DNA of 64,000 nt from Thioclava marina (GTDB lineage Bacteria > Pseudomonadota > Alphaproteobacteria > Rhodobacterales > Rhodobacteraceae), in assembly GCF_002020135.1 (NCBI RefSeq), contig NZ_MPZS01000001.1:1798001-1862000 (forward strand), read 5' to 3'. The notes beneath the pieces were generated by a model, which saw nothing but the letters and a program-made list of their open reading frames with translations, made no database searches and had not been told where the DNA came from. A program made the translations under genes and the position numbers. Every line of letters starts with the position of its first letter. The stretch's first letter is position 1. This document shows positions 42,306 to 51,657 of the stretch, piece by piece.

Positions 42306-44951
42306 ATGGCCAAGCCGACCGTCACACCGATGATGGAGCAATATCTGGGGATCAAGGAGGCCAATCCGGGCGCGCTCCTGTTTTACCGGATGGGCGACTT
42401 CTACGAGATGTTCTTTCAGGATGCGGTCGATGCGGCGGCCGCCCTCGATATCGCCCTGACTAAGCGCGGCCAGCATCTGGGCGAGGATATCGCGATGTGC
42501 GGCGTGCCGGTTCACGCCGCCGAGGGCTACCTGCTGACCCTGATCCGCAAGGGCTTCCGCGTCGCGATCGCCGAACAGATGGAAGATCCGGCCGAGGCGA
42601 AGAAGCGGGGCTCGAAATCGGTCGTGAAGCGCGACGTGGTGCGGTTGGTGACCCCCGGCACGCTGACCGAGGAAAGCCTGCTCGAAGCACGCCGCCACAA
42701 CTTCCTCGCCGCCTGGGCAGAGGTCCGCGACGAGGCCGCGCTGGCTTGGGTCGATATCTCCACGGGCGAGTTTCGCGTAACACCCTGCCCGCTGTCGCGA
42801 CTGGGACCCGAGCTTGCGCGCCTCGCCCCGCGCGAAGTGCTTGTCAGCGATGCGAAAGAGGCGGATTGCGCTGAAATAGTATCTGATATGCGCGCCGCGA
42901 TGACCCCACTTTCGCGCGCGAGCTTCGACAGTCAGGCCGCCGAGACGCGGCTGCAAACGCTCTATTCCGTCGGCTCGCTCGACGCTTTCGGCAGTTTTAC
43001 CCGCGCCGAAATGGCGGCGATGGGCGCGATCGTCGATTACCTCGAGATCACCCAGAAAGGGAAACTTCCCCTGCTGCGCCGCCCGATCCACGAGGAAAGC
43101 GGCGCCGCGATGCAGATCGACGCCGCGACCCGGCGCAATCTGGAACTGACGCAGGCCTTGTCTGGCGGGCGCGACGGCTCACTTCTCAACGCGATCGACC
43201 GCACCGTGACTGCTGGCGGTGCGCGACTGCTCGAACGGCGTCTGTCCGCGCCTTCCCGCAAGCTCTCGGAAATCCACGCCCGTCACGATGCCGTCCGCTT
43301 CCTGCTCGAAGCGACCCGTTTCGCCGAGGATCTGCGCGCCGATCTCAAACGCTGCCCCGACATGGACCGCGCCCTGTCGCGCCTCGCGCTCGATCGGGGC
43401 GGCCCGCGTGACATGGCCGCGATCCGCAATGGTCTGGAACAGGCCGAACGGATCGCCGGGGCGCTTGGCTCGGTCGATGCACCGGATCTTCTCTCCGGTG
43501 TGGCCAAGGCATTGGTCGGCCATGAAAGCCTGACCGCGCTTCTCGATGCGGCCCTGATCGCCGAACCGCCGCTGCTCGCGCGCGACGGCGGCTTCATCGC
43601 CGCTGGCTATGACGACGAGCTCGATCAAACCCGACAGCTGCGCGACGAAGGCCGCGGCGTGATCGCGAAAATGCAGGCCGACTATATCGAGGCCACGGGG
43701 ATCAATTCGCTCAAGATTAAGCACAACAATGTTTTGGGCTATTTCATCGAAACCACGGCCACCCATGCCGAGAAGATGCTTGCTCCTCCGCTGTCAGAGC
43801 GCTTCATCCATCGCCAGACCACCGCGAACCAGGTGCGTTTCACGACCGTCGAACTGAGCGAGATCGAGACCCGCATCCTGAACGCGGGCAACCACGCGCT
43901 CGAGATCGAAAAAAGGCTCTATTCCAGCCTCAAAAGCGCCATTCTGGATCACGCCGGCCCGATCAACGAAGCCTCGCGCGCCCTGGCCGAGATTGACCTT
44001 GCAACTGCCTTTGCGACGCTCGCGCGGGCCGAGGACTGGGCAGAACCACAAGTCGATGACAGCCGCGCCTTCGTCATCGAGGGCGGACGCCATCCGGTCG
44101 TCGAAGCCTCGCTGAAGAGGTCCGGCGAGCCCTTCATTGCCAATGACTGCGAACTAACCGAAGGCACGACGCCCGCGATCTGGCTGCTCACCGGTCCGAA
44201 CATGGCCGGTAAATCGACCTTCTTGCGCCAGAACGCCCTGATTGCGCTCCTCGCACAGGCCGGCAGCTTCGTTCCGGCGAAATCCGCGCATATCGGCCTC
44301 GTCTCGCAGCTCTTCAGCCGCGTCGGCGCGGCGGACGATCTCGCGCGCGGGCGCTCGACCTTCATGGTGGAAATGGTGGAAACCGCCGCGATCCTGAATC
44401 AGGCGGATGACCGCGCCCTCGTCATCCTCGACGAAATCGGCCGCGGAACAGCCACCTATGACGGGCTCTCGATCGCCTGGGCAGTGATGGAACATCTGCA
44501 CGGCGCGAACCGTTGCCGCGCGCTTTTCGCCACCCATTACCATGAGATGACCGCGCTTTCGGCCAAGCTCGACGGTGTGGAGAACGCCACCGTCGCGGTG
44601 AAGGAATGGGAAGGCGAGGTGATCTTCCTCCACGAGGTCCGCAAAGGCGCCGCCGATCGTTCCTATGGGGTTCAGGTCGCCCGCCTCGCGGGCCTGCCTA
44701 ATTCCGTCGTGGAGCGTGCCCGCGTGGTGCTCGATGCGCTGGAAAAAGGCGAGCGTGAAGGGGGCGGCAAGAAACAGGCGGTGATTGATGATCTGCCGTT
44801 GTTTTCAGTCTCTAATTCACCGCAGCCGGCACCAAAGCCGCAAGGCAATACAGAGCTCGAAGAGCGGCTGAAAACGCTGATTCCCGATGACATGACGCCC
44901 AAGGAAGCGCTCGACGCTCTTTACGAGTTGCGCGCCCTTCTCAAGGAGTGA
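42306..44951 (+). CDS. mutS: DNA mismatch repair protein MutS
   Basis: 881-residue mismatch sensor ATPase. The mismatch-binding N-terminal domain has the LFYRMGDFYEMFFQDA motif (about 24-39, with the Phe-x-Glu wedge). The ATPase domain has GPNMAGKSTFLRQNA (Walker A, about 633), the ST-S region VEMVETAAIL, DEIGRGTATYDG (Walker B, about 710) and FATHYHEMTAL. The C-terminal helix-turn-helix region is MTPKEALDALYELRALL. The start at 42306 has GGGGGG before it and matches the family; an in-frame extension to 42231 is rejected. Confidence 0.97.
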   Translation: MAKPTVTPMMEQYLGIKEANPGALLFYRMGDFYEMFFQDAVDAAAALDIALTKRGQHLGEDIAMCGVPVHAAEGYLLTLIRKGFRVAIAEQMEDPAEAKKRGSKSVVKRDVVRLVTPGTLTEESLLEARRHNFLAAWAEVRDEAALAWVDISTGEFRVTPCPLSRLGPELARLAPREVLVSDAKEADCAEIVSDMRAAMTPLSRASFDSQAAETRLQTLYSVGSLDAFGSFTRAEMAAMGAIVDYLEITQKGKLPLLRRPIHEESGAAMQIDAATRRNLELTQALSGGRDGSLLNAIDRTVTAGGARLLERRLSAPSRKLSEIHARHDAVRFLLEATRFAEDLRADLKRCPDMDRALSRLALDRGGPRDMAAIRNGLEQAERIAGALGSVDAPDLLSGVAKALVGHESLTALLDAALIAEPPLLARDGGFIAAGYDDELDQTRQLRDEGRGVIAKMQADYIEATGINSLKIKHNNVLGYFIETTATHAEKMLAPPLSERFIHRQTTANQVRFTTVELSEIETRILNAGNHALEIEKRLYSSLKSAILDHAGPINEASRALAEIDLATAFATLARAEDWAEPQVDDSRAFVIEGGRHPVVEASLKRSGEPFIANDCELTEGTTPAIWLLTGPNMAGKSTFLRQNALIALLAQAGSFVPAKSAHIGLVSQLFSRVGAADDLARGRSTFMVEMVETAAILNQADDRALVILDEIGRGTATYDGLSIAWAVMEHLHGANRCRALFATHYHEMTALSAKLDGVENATVAVKEWEGEVIFLHEVRKGAADRSYGVQVARLAGLPNSVVERARVVLDALEKGEREGGGKKQAVIDDLPLFSVSNSPQPAPKPQGNTELEERLKTLIPDDMTPKEALDALYELRALLKE

Positions 44952-44958
44952 TCTTCAT

Positions 44959-45000
44959 CTTGCGAAAAATACCTCGGGGGTCTGGGGGCAGCGCCCCCAG
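44959..45000. repeat. Intergenic palindromic repeat, copy 2
   Basis: It starts CTTGCGAAAAATACC, continues TCGGGGG, and ends in the stem CTGGGGGC-AGC-GCCCCCAG (44982-45000). It sits between the convergent mutS and grpE genes. Similar elements are, in my experience, scattered at gene ends in Rhodobacteraceae genomes and may act as terminators. Confidence 0.65.
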
Positions 45001-45009
45001 CCTATCCGA

Positions 45010-45558
45010 TCAGCTCTTCGGCGTGGAGCTCACGCCCACTTTCGCCGGCCGCAGCAGCCGGTCGTGGATCATGAACCCGTTTTCCATGACCTGAATAATA
45101 TCTCCGGCCTTTGTGCCGGGCACCGGTGCTTCGAACATCGCCTCATGCATTTGCGGGTCGAATTTCTCGCCCAGCTCGGGCTTGACGGCGGTGATGCCGT
45201 GGCGTCCGAAAACATTCAGAAGCTCGCGCTGTGTCAGCTCGACACCTTCGACGAGCGCGCCTGCTTGGGCACGCACCTCTTCATTCGCTGCCTCCAAGGC
45301 CCGCGAGAGCGCGTCGAACACCGGCAGCATGTCACGTGCGAGGCGCGTGCCCCCGTAGTTCGAGGCCTCCTGACGTTCCTTGTCCGCCCGCTTGCGCGCA
45401 TTCTCGGCATCGGCCAGCGCGCGCATGAATCGGTCGCGAAATTCGTCACGCTCGGCCCGCAACGCCTCGAACTCATCAGCCTCTTCGGCCATCACATCTT
45501 CGAACGTCTCGTCAATCTGCGCCTGATCTTCGGCAATCTCGTCTTTCTTCTCGCTCAT
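45010..45558 (-). CDS. grpE: Nucleotide exchange factor GrpE
   Basis: 182-residue cochaperone that releases ADP from DnaK. A long N-terminal coiled coil (about 15-75, ERDEFRDRFMRALADAENAR) leads to the beta domain with the signature LNVFGRHGITAVKPELGEKFDPQMHEAMFE, split here as FGRHGITAVKPELGEKF and DPQMHEAMFE (about 115-145). The C-terminus is GFMIHDRLLRPAKVGVS. ATG 45558 is preferred (AAAGGG eight bases before); a GTG three codons earlier is possible. It lies just downstream of hrcA, as in many heat-shock operons. Confidence 0.94.
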   Translation of the reverse strand: MSEKKDEIAEDQAQIDETFEDVMAEEADEFEALRAERDEFRDRFMRALADAENARKRADKERQEASNYGGTRLARDMLPVFDALSRALEAANEEVRAQAGALVEGVELTQRELLNVFGRHGITAVKPELGEKFDPQMHEAMFEAPVPGTKAGDIIQVMENGFMIHDRLLRPAKVGVSSTPKS

Positions 45559-45563
45559 GCCAT

Positions 45564-46625
45564 TCACCCTTTGCCCTGGCCGGAAATCATCCGCCCGACC
45601 AGTTGCGCTGTGTAATCCACGATCGGCACGATCCGCCCGTAATTGAGCCGCGTGGGCCCGATCACACCGACCGCACCGATGATCTTTCGGTCAGCGTTCA
45701 TATATGGAGAGACCACCAAAGAGGAACCCGAAAGAGAGAAAAGTTTGTTCTCCGAGCCAATAAAAATGCGCACGCCTTCGCCATCTTCGGCCAGATCGAG
45801 GAATTCGGCAATGTCGCGTTTGCGTTCGAGGTCATCGAAGAGCGAGCGAATGCGGTCGAGATCGTCCTCCGAGCCCAGCAAATTCGCCCGTCCGCGTACG
45901 ATCAGTCGCTCGTAGCTCTCGCCCTTGTTCTCCCAGGCGGCCAGGCCGCTGTCGATCAGTGCTGTCGCGAGCGAATCGATCTCGGAACGGTGCTTGGCGA
46001 TTTCGCGCTGGATATGGCCGCGCAGCTCCGAAAGTGTGCGCCCCTCGGCCATCGCATTCAGGAAATTCGCGGCCTCGCGCATCGAGGACGGTGTCTGACC
46101 GATCGGGGGTGTGAAAACCCGGTTCTCGACCTGCCCATCGGCGAAGACCAACACGACCAGTGCCCGATCGGGCGCGAGCGAGACGAACTCGATATGCCGG
46201 ATCGGCGCTTCGTGTTTTGGCGCGAGCACGAGGCTCGCCCCTTGCGTCATCCCCGAAAGCGCGTTCGACACGCGATCCAGCAAAGACCCTACATCGCCGG
46301 AATTCGCGCCCATCGTCGCATCGAGCGCGGCGCGGTCCTCATCTCCGAGATGGTTCACCTCCATCACCCCGTCGACGAAAAGCCGCAGCCCCATCTGCGT
46401 CGGAATCCGCCCCGCCGAGACATGCGGACTGTCAAGAAGCCCGAGATATTCGAGATCCTGCATCACGTTGCGGATCGTCGCCGCCGAGAGCTTCTCGCTC
46501 ATCGCGCGCGTCAGCGTGCGCGAACCGACCGGGTCGCCGGTCGACAGATAGCCCTCGACCACCCGGCGAAACACTTCGCGGGAGCGGTCGTTCAATTCGG
46601 AGAGAATGTTGTTCTGTTCACTCAT
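45564..46625 (-). CDS. hrcA: Heat-inducible transcription repressor HrcA
   Basis: 353-residue repressor that binds CIRCE elements. The winged helix at the N-terminus includes YLSTGDPVGSRTLTRAM (about 25-41) and SAATIRNVMQDLEYLGLLDSPHVSAGRIPT (about 48-77, read in parts). The C-terminal regulatory domain has LVVSPYMNADRKIIGAVGVI and GPTRLNYGRIVPIVDYTAQL. It is transcribed with grpE (5-bp gap). No CIRCE sequence is visible in the 120 bp between hrcA and rph, so it is probably not self-regulated through that site. Confidence 0.95.
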   Translation of the reverse strand: MSEQNNILSELNDRSREVFRRVVEGYLSTGDPVGSRTLTRAMSEKLSAATIRNVMQDLEYLGLLDSPHVSAGRIPTQMGLRLFVDGVMEVNHLGDEDRAALDATMGANSGDVGSLLDRVSNALSGMTQGASLVLAPKHEAPIRHIEFVSLAPDRALVVLVFADGQVENRVFTPPIGQTPSSMREAANFLNAMAEGRTLSELRGHIQREIAKHRSEIDSLATALIDSGLAAWENKGESYERLIVRGRANLLGSEDDLDRIRSLFDDLERKRDIAEFLDLAEDGEGVRIFIGSENKLFSLSGSSLVVSPYMNADRKIIGAVGVIGPTRLNYGRIVPIVDYTAQLVGRMISGQGKG

Positions 46626-46745
46626 CGCGCTTCATCCATGTTGAATTAAAGCTGCGTGAAGCCGGAGGTCAATCGCGGCAGAGGGGTTGCATCGCATCTC
46701 CGGCACGATCAAATGAGGCCGTAACCACGAAGAGAGGACCACACC

Positions 46746-47459
46746 ATGCGCCCTTCCGGCAGAGAGTTAAGTGAACTTCGCCCGATTTCAATCGAGACTG
46801 GTGTGACGAAACACGCTGAAGGCTCGTGCCTGATCAAGATGGGCGACACCCATGTGCTGTGCACGGCGACGATCGAGGATCGTGCGCCTTCATTCCTGAA
46901 GGGCTCGGGCCTTGGCTGGGTGACGGCGGAATACGGGATGCTGCCGCGCGCGACCAACACCCGAAACCGCCGTGAAGCGGCTGCGGGTAAGCAAGGCGGC
47001 AGAACCGTCGAAATTCAACGCCTTATCGGTCGTGCACTGCGCGCTGGCGTCGATCGTTCCGCGCTGGGTGAGCGTCAGATCGTCGTCGATTGCGATGTGA
47101 TCCAGGCTGATGGCGGCACGCGCTGCGCCTCGATCACCGGCGGTTGGGTCGCCCTGCGTCTGGCGGTGAACAAGCTGCTGAAGACCGGCGCCTGCACTTC
47201 CGATCCGCTGATGGACCATGTCGCGGCGATTTCCTGCGGCATCTATGCGGGCCAGCCCGTCGCCGATCTCGATTATGCCGAGGATAGCGAAGCGGGCACG
47301 GACGGGAATTTCATCATGACCGGCGCGGGCAAACTGATCGAAGTACAGATGTCGGCCGAGGGCGCGACTTTTTCGCGCGATCAGATGACCAGGCTGCTCG
47401 ATCTGGCCGAGGCAGGTGTCGCCCAGCTCGTGACCGCACAAAAGGCCGCTACCGCATGA
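46746..47459 (+). CDS. rph: Ribonuclease PH
   Basis: 237-residue phosphorolytic 3' exoribonuclease that trims tRNA precursors. [19 protein letters not shown], then [20 protein letters not shown] (about 58-77), [20 protein letters not shown] (about 80-99) and [19 protein letters not shown] (about 116-134) cover the catalytic core. GAGAGGACCACACC precedes the ATG. Its stop overlaps the rdgB start by four bases (ATGA). Confidence 0.97.
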   Translation: MRPSGRELSELRPISIETGVTKHAEGSCLIKMGDTHVLCTATIEDRAPSFLKGSGLGWVTAEYGMLPRATNTRNRREAAAGKQGGRTVEIQRLIGRALRAGVDRSALGERQIVVDCDVIQADGGTRCASITGGWVALRLAVNKLLKTGACTSDPLMDHVAAISCGIYAGQPVADLDYAEDSEAGTDGNFIMTGAGKLIEVQMSAEGATFSRDQMTRLLDLAEAGVAQLVTAQKAATA

Positions 47460-48064
47460 GGGCCTTCACCGACAAGAAACTGCTGGTCGCCACGCATAAC
47501 GCGGGCAAGCTCGAGGAGATCAAGGCGATCCTCGAGCCCTTCGGCATCGAGGTTGTCGGCGCGAAGGAGATGAACCTCCCCGAGCCCGAAGAGACCGAGA
47601 GCACCTTCGTCGGCAATGCCCGGATCAAGGCCCATGCCGCGGCGAATGCGACCGGCCTGCCCGCTTTGGCCGATGATTCCGGGATCGAGGTCGATTGCCT
47701 GAACGGCGCGCCGGGCGTTTACACCGCCGATTGGGCGACCACGCCGACCGGGCGCGACTTTACCATGGCGATGGAAAAGACCTGGAAAGCTTGCGACGAG
47801 ATCGCTGCGCCCGCGCCGCGCACCGCCCGGTTCCGCGCGACGCTCGTTCTTGCCTGGCCGGACGGGCACGATGCAGTGTTCGAAGGCCGCGTTGAAGGTC
47901 AGCTCGTCTGGCCGATGCGCGGCAAGCTTGGTCATGGCTACGATCCGATGTTCCAGCCCGACGGTTACGACCTGACTTTCGCCGAGATGGACGCCGAGCA
48001 GAAGAACGAGATCTCGCATCGCGCAGATGCTTTCCGCAAATTCGTGAAAATTTTCGAGGCCTGA
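47456..48064 (+). CDS. rdgB: dITP/XTP pyrophosphatase RdgB (HAM1 family)
   Basis: 202-residue nucleotide-sanitising enzyme that hydrolyses XTP and ITP. Recognisable are [18 protein letters not shown] (9-26, substrate-binding start), [20 protein letters not shown] (about 73-92, with the catalytic Asp) and [20 protein letters not shown] (about 158-177). It is the second gene of the rph-rdgB-ridA-hemW-DUF454 run and is coupled to rph by overlap. Confidence 0.96.
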   Translation: MRAFTDKKLLVATHNAGKLEEIKAILEPFGIEVVGAKEMNLPEPEETESTFVGNARIKAHAAANATGLPALADDSGIEVDCLNGAPGVYTADWATTPTGRDFTMAMEKTWKACDEIAAPAPRTARFRATLVLAWPDGHDAVFEGRVEGQLVWPMRGKLGHGYDPMFQPDGYDLTFAEMDAEQKNEISHRADAFRKFVKIFEA

Positions 48065-48065
48065 C

Positions 48066-48449
48066 ATGTCCAAGCGGCAAAATATCTCGGGCGGTTCGCC
48101 CTATGAGCCGAAACTCGGCTATTCGCGCGCCGTCGTTCAAGGCGACTGGTGCTTCGTTGCGGGCACCACTGGCGCGGACCCGGAAACCAAGGTTCTCCCC
48201 GATTCCGTGCTGGAACAGGCTCGAAATACACTCGCGACGATCCGCGGCGTGCTGGAAAAGGCGGGCTTTTCGATGAGCGATGTCGTCCGGGCGAATTACA
48301 TCATCACCGACCCGTCCTACGTGGAAGAGATCATCCCCGCGCTCGGCGATGCATTCGGTGAGATCCGCCCCGCCGCCACGATGATCGTCGCTGGTCTGGT
48401 GAACCCCGCGATGAAGGTCGAGATCGAAGTCACGGCTTTCCGCGGATGA
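48066..48449 (+). CDS. RidA family protein (YjgF/YER057c/UK114)
   Basis: 127-residue small trimeric family protein. YEPKLGYSRAVVQGDWCFVAGTTG (about 13-36) and PAATMIVAGLVNPAMKVEIEV (about 102-122, containing the region where RidA keeps an arginine) are visible. In true RidA an Arg here deaminates reactive enamines; in this protein the corresponding stretch lacks an obvious Arg, so it may be a non-deaminase subfamily member. It begins one base after rdgB ends; the stop overlaps hemW (ATGA). Confidence 0.88.
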   Translation: MSKRQNISGGSPYEPKLGYSRAVVQGDWCFVAGTTGADPETKVLPDSVLEQARNTLATIRGVLEKAGFSMSDVVRANYIITDPSYVEEIIPALGDAFGEIRPAATMIVAGLVNPAMKVEIEVTAFRG

Positions 48450-49603
48450 TCGAAGATTGGCGGCATGGGGGCTTTGGCCTCTATCTTCACTGGCCGTTCT
48501 GTGCCGCCAAATGCCCCTATTGCGACTTCAATTCGCATGTCGCGACCACGATTGACCAGAAACGCTGGCAATCTGCCTACCTGACCGAAATCGACCGCGC
48601 CGCACGGGAAACCGAAGGCCGAATTCTGAACACGGTCTTCTTCGGTGGGGGCACGCCCTCGCTGATGGATCCCGATCTTGTCGCCGCGATCCTCGACAGG
48701 ATCCGCGCCTCCTGGCCACTTTCGAACGATCTCGAAATAACCCTTGAGGCAAACCCCACAAGTATCGATTCAGGCAAGTTTAGAGCCTTTTCCGAGGCTG
48801 GCGTGAACCGGATTTCGATGGGGATGCAGGCGTTGAATGATGACGATCTCCGTCGTCTCGGGCGAATGCACTCGGTGGCCGAGGGACGCCGCGCGTTCGA
48901 TATTGCACGCAACCAGTTCGACCGCGTCAGCTTCGACCTGATCTATGCGCGCCAGCATCAAACGCCCGATGCCTGGGGCGCGGAATTGAACGAAGCACTG
49001 AGCATGGCGATCGACCACCTGTCGCTCTATCAGCTGACGATCGAACCTGGCACGGTTTTCGGTGCTCGTCACGATTTGGGCAAGCTTCCCGGGCTGCCAC
49101 AGGACGAAAGCGCGGCGGATATGTATTTTCTGACGCAGGAAATCTGTGAAAAGCACGGTTTTCCAGCCTATGAGACCTCTAATCACGCGCATTCGGGCGC
49201 GGAAAGTCGGCACAATCTGATCTATTGGCGCTATGGCGACTATGTCGGGATCGGCCCGGGTGCCCACGGGCGGCTAACGATAGACGGTCGCCGCCACGCG
49301 ACCGAAACGCCGAAAGCGCCTGGTGAGTGGCTCAAACGAGTCGAAGAAACAGGGAGCGGCGAAAACACGCGGGAAGCGCTGGATGACGCGGAGCAGGCGA
49401 TCGAGTATCTTCTGTTTTCGATGCGACTGTCCGAGGGGCTTGAAATGGCGAGGTTCGAGCAGATTTCCGGCGCTCCGCTTGACCCGGATGCTATCGCTCA
49501 TCTCGAAGAAATCGGCATGATTACGCAGCAACAGGGTCGAATTTGTGCGACAAAGGATGGCCGACCGGTTCTCAACGCCATCATTCGGGAGCTGATGCCC
49601 TGA
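48446..49603 (+). CDS. hemW: Radical SAM haem chaperone HemW
   Basis: 385-residue radical SAM protein. The iron-sulfur motif CAAKCPYC is at residues 19-26 (Cys 19, 23, 26), followed by the HemW hallmark CDFNSH. FFGGGTPSLM (about 65-74), NRISMGMQALND (about 125) and the conserved HNLIYWRYGDYVGIGPGAHG (about 253-272), which differs from coproporphyrinogen dehydrogenase HemN, confirm the family. HemW is thought to insert haem into proteins rather than make it. It starts inside the end of the RidA-like gene (ATGA) and its stop shares the A of the next gene (TGATG). Confidence 0.94.
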   Translation: MIEDWRHGGFGLYLHWPFCAAKCPYCDFNSHVATTIDQKRWQSAYLTEIDRAARETEGRILNTVFFGGGTPSLMDPDLVAAILDRIRASWPLSNDLEITLEANPTSIDSGKFRAFSEAGVNRISMGMQALNDDDLRRLGRMHSVAEGRRAFDIARNQFDRVSFDLIYARQHQTPDAWGAELNEALSMAIDHLSLYQLTIEPGTVFGARHDLGKLPGLPQDESAADMYFLTQEICEKHGFPAYETSNHAHSGAESRHNLIYWRYGDYVGIGPGAHGRLTIDGRRHATETPKAPGEWLKRVEETGSGENTREALDDAEQAIEYLLFSMRLSEGLEMARFEQISGAPLDPDAIAHLEEIGMITQQQGRICATKDGRPVLNAIIRELMP

Positions 49604-49956
49604 TGCGCATCCTCTGGCTCATCCTTGGCATGGTTTCTTTCGCGATTGGAGTGATCGGGATATTTCTTCCACTCTTACCGACCGTGCCGCTGATGCTGCT
49701 TGCGGCTTTCTTCTTCGGCAAATCCTCCGAGCGGCTGCACCAATGGCTGATCACCCACCCGCGCTTCGGACCTTCCATCCAAGATTGGCAAGAGCGCCGC
49801 GCGATCTCGAAGCGCGCCAAGATTGCGGCGTCGATCTCGATTGCGGCAGCTTTCGCCATTTCGGTGGTGATTGGATTGAAGCCGATGCTTTTGGCGATTC
49901 AGGCGGCGACTCTCATCGCCGTCTCCATCTTCATCTGGACGCGGCCGAATAGCTGA
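49603..49956 (+). CDS. DUF454 (YbaN) family membrane protein
   Basis: 117-residue inner membrane protein with three hydrophobic segments (about 3-22, 25-40 and 78-112). IGIFLPLLPTVPLMLLAAFFFGKSSER (read in parts, about 18-45) is the DUF454 signature. Function is unknown. It is coupled to hemW through TGATG. Its stop abuts the convergent parB stop with no spacer (TGATCA). Confidence 0.88.
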   Translation: MRILWLILGMVSFAIGVIGIFLPLLPTVPLMLLAAFFFGKSSERLHQWLITHPRFGPSIQDWQERRAISKRAKIAASISIAAAFAISVVIGLKPMLLAIQAATLIAVSIFIWTRPNS

Positions 49957-50838
49957 TCAATGGCCACCGCTGAGGAGTTGGCACAGCCGATCGAGCTCCT
50001 CAAGATCGTCATATGACACCACCAGCTTGCCTGAGCCGTTGCTGCTGTGTTCGATTGCGACCTTCATCCCGATTGTCGCCGAAAGATCCCCTTCCAGCGC
50101 CCGCGTGTCCGCATCCTTCTGAGGCTTCGGTCGCGGAGCGCGCTCCGGCGTCTCAGCTTTCTTTGCCAAACGCTCGACGTCGCGCACCGACAGCGATTTC
50201 GTCACAGCCTGGCGCGCGAGCGCGACCGGATCGGGCGCGGTGATCATTGCCCGCGCATGTCCGGCCGAAAGTTTGCCCTCGCGCAGATACGTCTGCACTT
50301 CTTCGGGCAATTGCAGGAGACGCATCAGGTTCGCGATATGGCTGCGACTCTTCGAGAGCGCCTCGGCTAGCTTCTCTTGTGTATGGCCGAACCGCGACAT
50401 CAACTGCTTGTAGGCAAGCGCCTCTTCCAACGGATTGAGATCGGCGCGCTGAATGTTCTCGATGATCGCGACTTCGAGCACTTCGGTGTCATTGAACTCG
50501 CGCAGGATGATCGGCAGCTCATGCACTTTGGCCATCTGAGCCGCGCGCCAACGACGTTCGCCGGCAACGATCTCGAAATGATCCGGCTTCGACGGGTGCT
50601 TGCGAACGATCAGCGGCTGAATGACGCCCTTCTCGCGAATCGAAGCCGCCAGCTCTTCCAGCGCTCCGGGTTCGAAATCGCGGCGCGGCTGGTCAGGATT
50701 GGGTTCGATCCGCTCGACCGGCACATATTGCTCGGCGCGACGCGGCGCAGCGCTCGGCTCGCGCGGATTGAGATCGACATCGGCCATAAGCGCCGACAGA
50801 CCACGCCCGAGACCCCGTTTTTCGCGCTTTTCCGCCAT
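49957..50838 (-). CDS. parB: Chromosome partitioning protein ParB
   Basis: 293-residue parS-binding CTP switch. The N-terminal tail GLGRGLSALMAD (8-19) is the ParA-contact motif. IEPNPDQPRRDFE (about 45) starts the CTPase domain, with GERRWRAAQMAKVHELPII (about 95-113) carrying the GERRxRA motif. The helix-turn-helix is TQEKLAEALSKSRSHIANLMRLLQLPEEV (read in parts, about 152-180). The C-terminal dimer domain follows a Pro-Lys-rich linker. It should load at the two parS sites 1.4-4.2 kb away. It is transcribed after parA, three bases downstream. Confidence 0.97.
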   Translation of the reverse strand: MAEKREKRGLGRGLSALMADVDLNPREPSAAPRRAEQYVPVERIEPNPDQPRRDFEPGALEELAASIREKGVIQPLIVRKHPSKPDHFEIVAGERRWRAAQMAKVHELPIILREFNDTEVLEVAIIENIQRADLNPLEEALAYKQLMSRFGHTQEKLAEALSKSRSHIANLMRLLQLPEEVQTYLREGKLSAGHARAMITAPDPVALARQAVTKSLSVRDVERLAKKAETPERAPRPKPQKDADTRALEGDLSATIGMKVAIEHSSNGSGKLVVSYDDLEELDRLCQLLSGGH

Positions 50839-50841
50839 GGA

Positions 50842-51657
50842 TCATGCTCCCTTTTTCACTGCCGCATGGCGCGAGATCAGCTCATTCGCCAAAGCGCGAT
50901 ACGCAACCGCCCCGCGCGACGCGGTGTCATAGCTGAGCACCGGCATCGCGTAAGATGGCGCTTCGGATACCCGCACGTTACGCGGAATCATCGTCCGAAA
51001 CACCAACTCTCCCAACGTCGCGCGCGCATCCGCCTCCACCTGCTGCGAGAGGTTGTTGCGCACATCATACATCGTCAACACGATGCCCTCGATCCGCAGG
51101 CTGCGATTGGCGCTTTGCCGGATCTCACGGATCGTCAGCATCAGCTGCGAAAGACCTTCGAGTGCGAAAAACTCTGCCTGGAGGGGCACCAGAACCGAAT
51201 GCGCCGCGACCATCGCGTTAACCGTCAGGAGACTGAGCGACGGCGGGCAGTCAATCAAGATGTAGTCGAATTCATACGTATCAACATCAGGATGTCGTAG
51301 GGCATCGTGAAGAAGATAGCTGCGCTTCTCGGTCGAGACGAGCTCCATATCCGCAGAAGACAGGTCGGTTGTGGCCGGACACAGGTAGAGCCCCTCGATC
51401 TCGGTTTTATGCAGAACAGCCGAGACCGGCGCGTCTTCGATCAGAAGATCATAGGTCGTCATATCGCGCTGATCGGGTTCGATACCAAGTCCTGTGGAGG
51501 CATTTCCCTGCGGATCAAGGTCGATCAGCATCACTTTCCGCCCGGATTCGACAAGCGCGGCCGCCAGATTGATCGCCGTCGTCGTCTTGCCCACCCCACC
51601 CTTCTGATTCGCGATCGCTATGATCTTCGGCTCTTTCACGCGAATTGGATCAGACAC
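50842..51657 (-). CDS. parA: Chromosome partitioning ATPase ParA
   Basis: 271-residue Walker-type ATPase. The deviant P-loop IANQKGGVGKTTTAINLA (16-33), the Asp in LIDLDPQGNAST (about 45-56) and YILIDCPPSLSLLTVNAM (about 133-150) are complete. It segregates the origin-proximal parS/ParB complex on the nucleoid. Its start overlaps the rsmG stop by eight bases, and parB follows at three bases, giving an mnmE-mnmG-rsmG-parA-parB run like that of Caulobacter. Confidence 0.97.
   Translation of the reverse strand: MSDPIRVKEPKIIAIANQKGGVGKTTTAINLAAALVESGRKVMLIDLDPQGNASTGLGIEPDQRDMTTYDLLIEDAPVSAVLHKTEIEGLYLCPATTDLSSADMELVSTEKRSYLLHDALRHPDVDTYEFDYILIDCPPSLSLLTVNAMVAAHSVLVPLQAEFFALEGLSQLMLTIREIRQSANRSLRIEGIVLTMYDVRNNLSQQVEADARATLGELVFRTMIPRNVRVSEAPSYAMPVLSYDTASRGAVAYRALANELISRHAAVKKGA

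Noticed and set aside
46626-46745. A CIRCE element between hrcA and rph
   Set aside because: No TTAGCACTC-N9-GAGTGCTAA-like dyad is present; HrcA targets are probably elsewhere (for example groESL).
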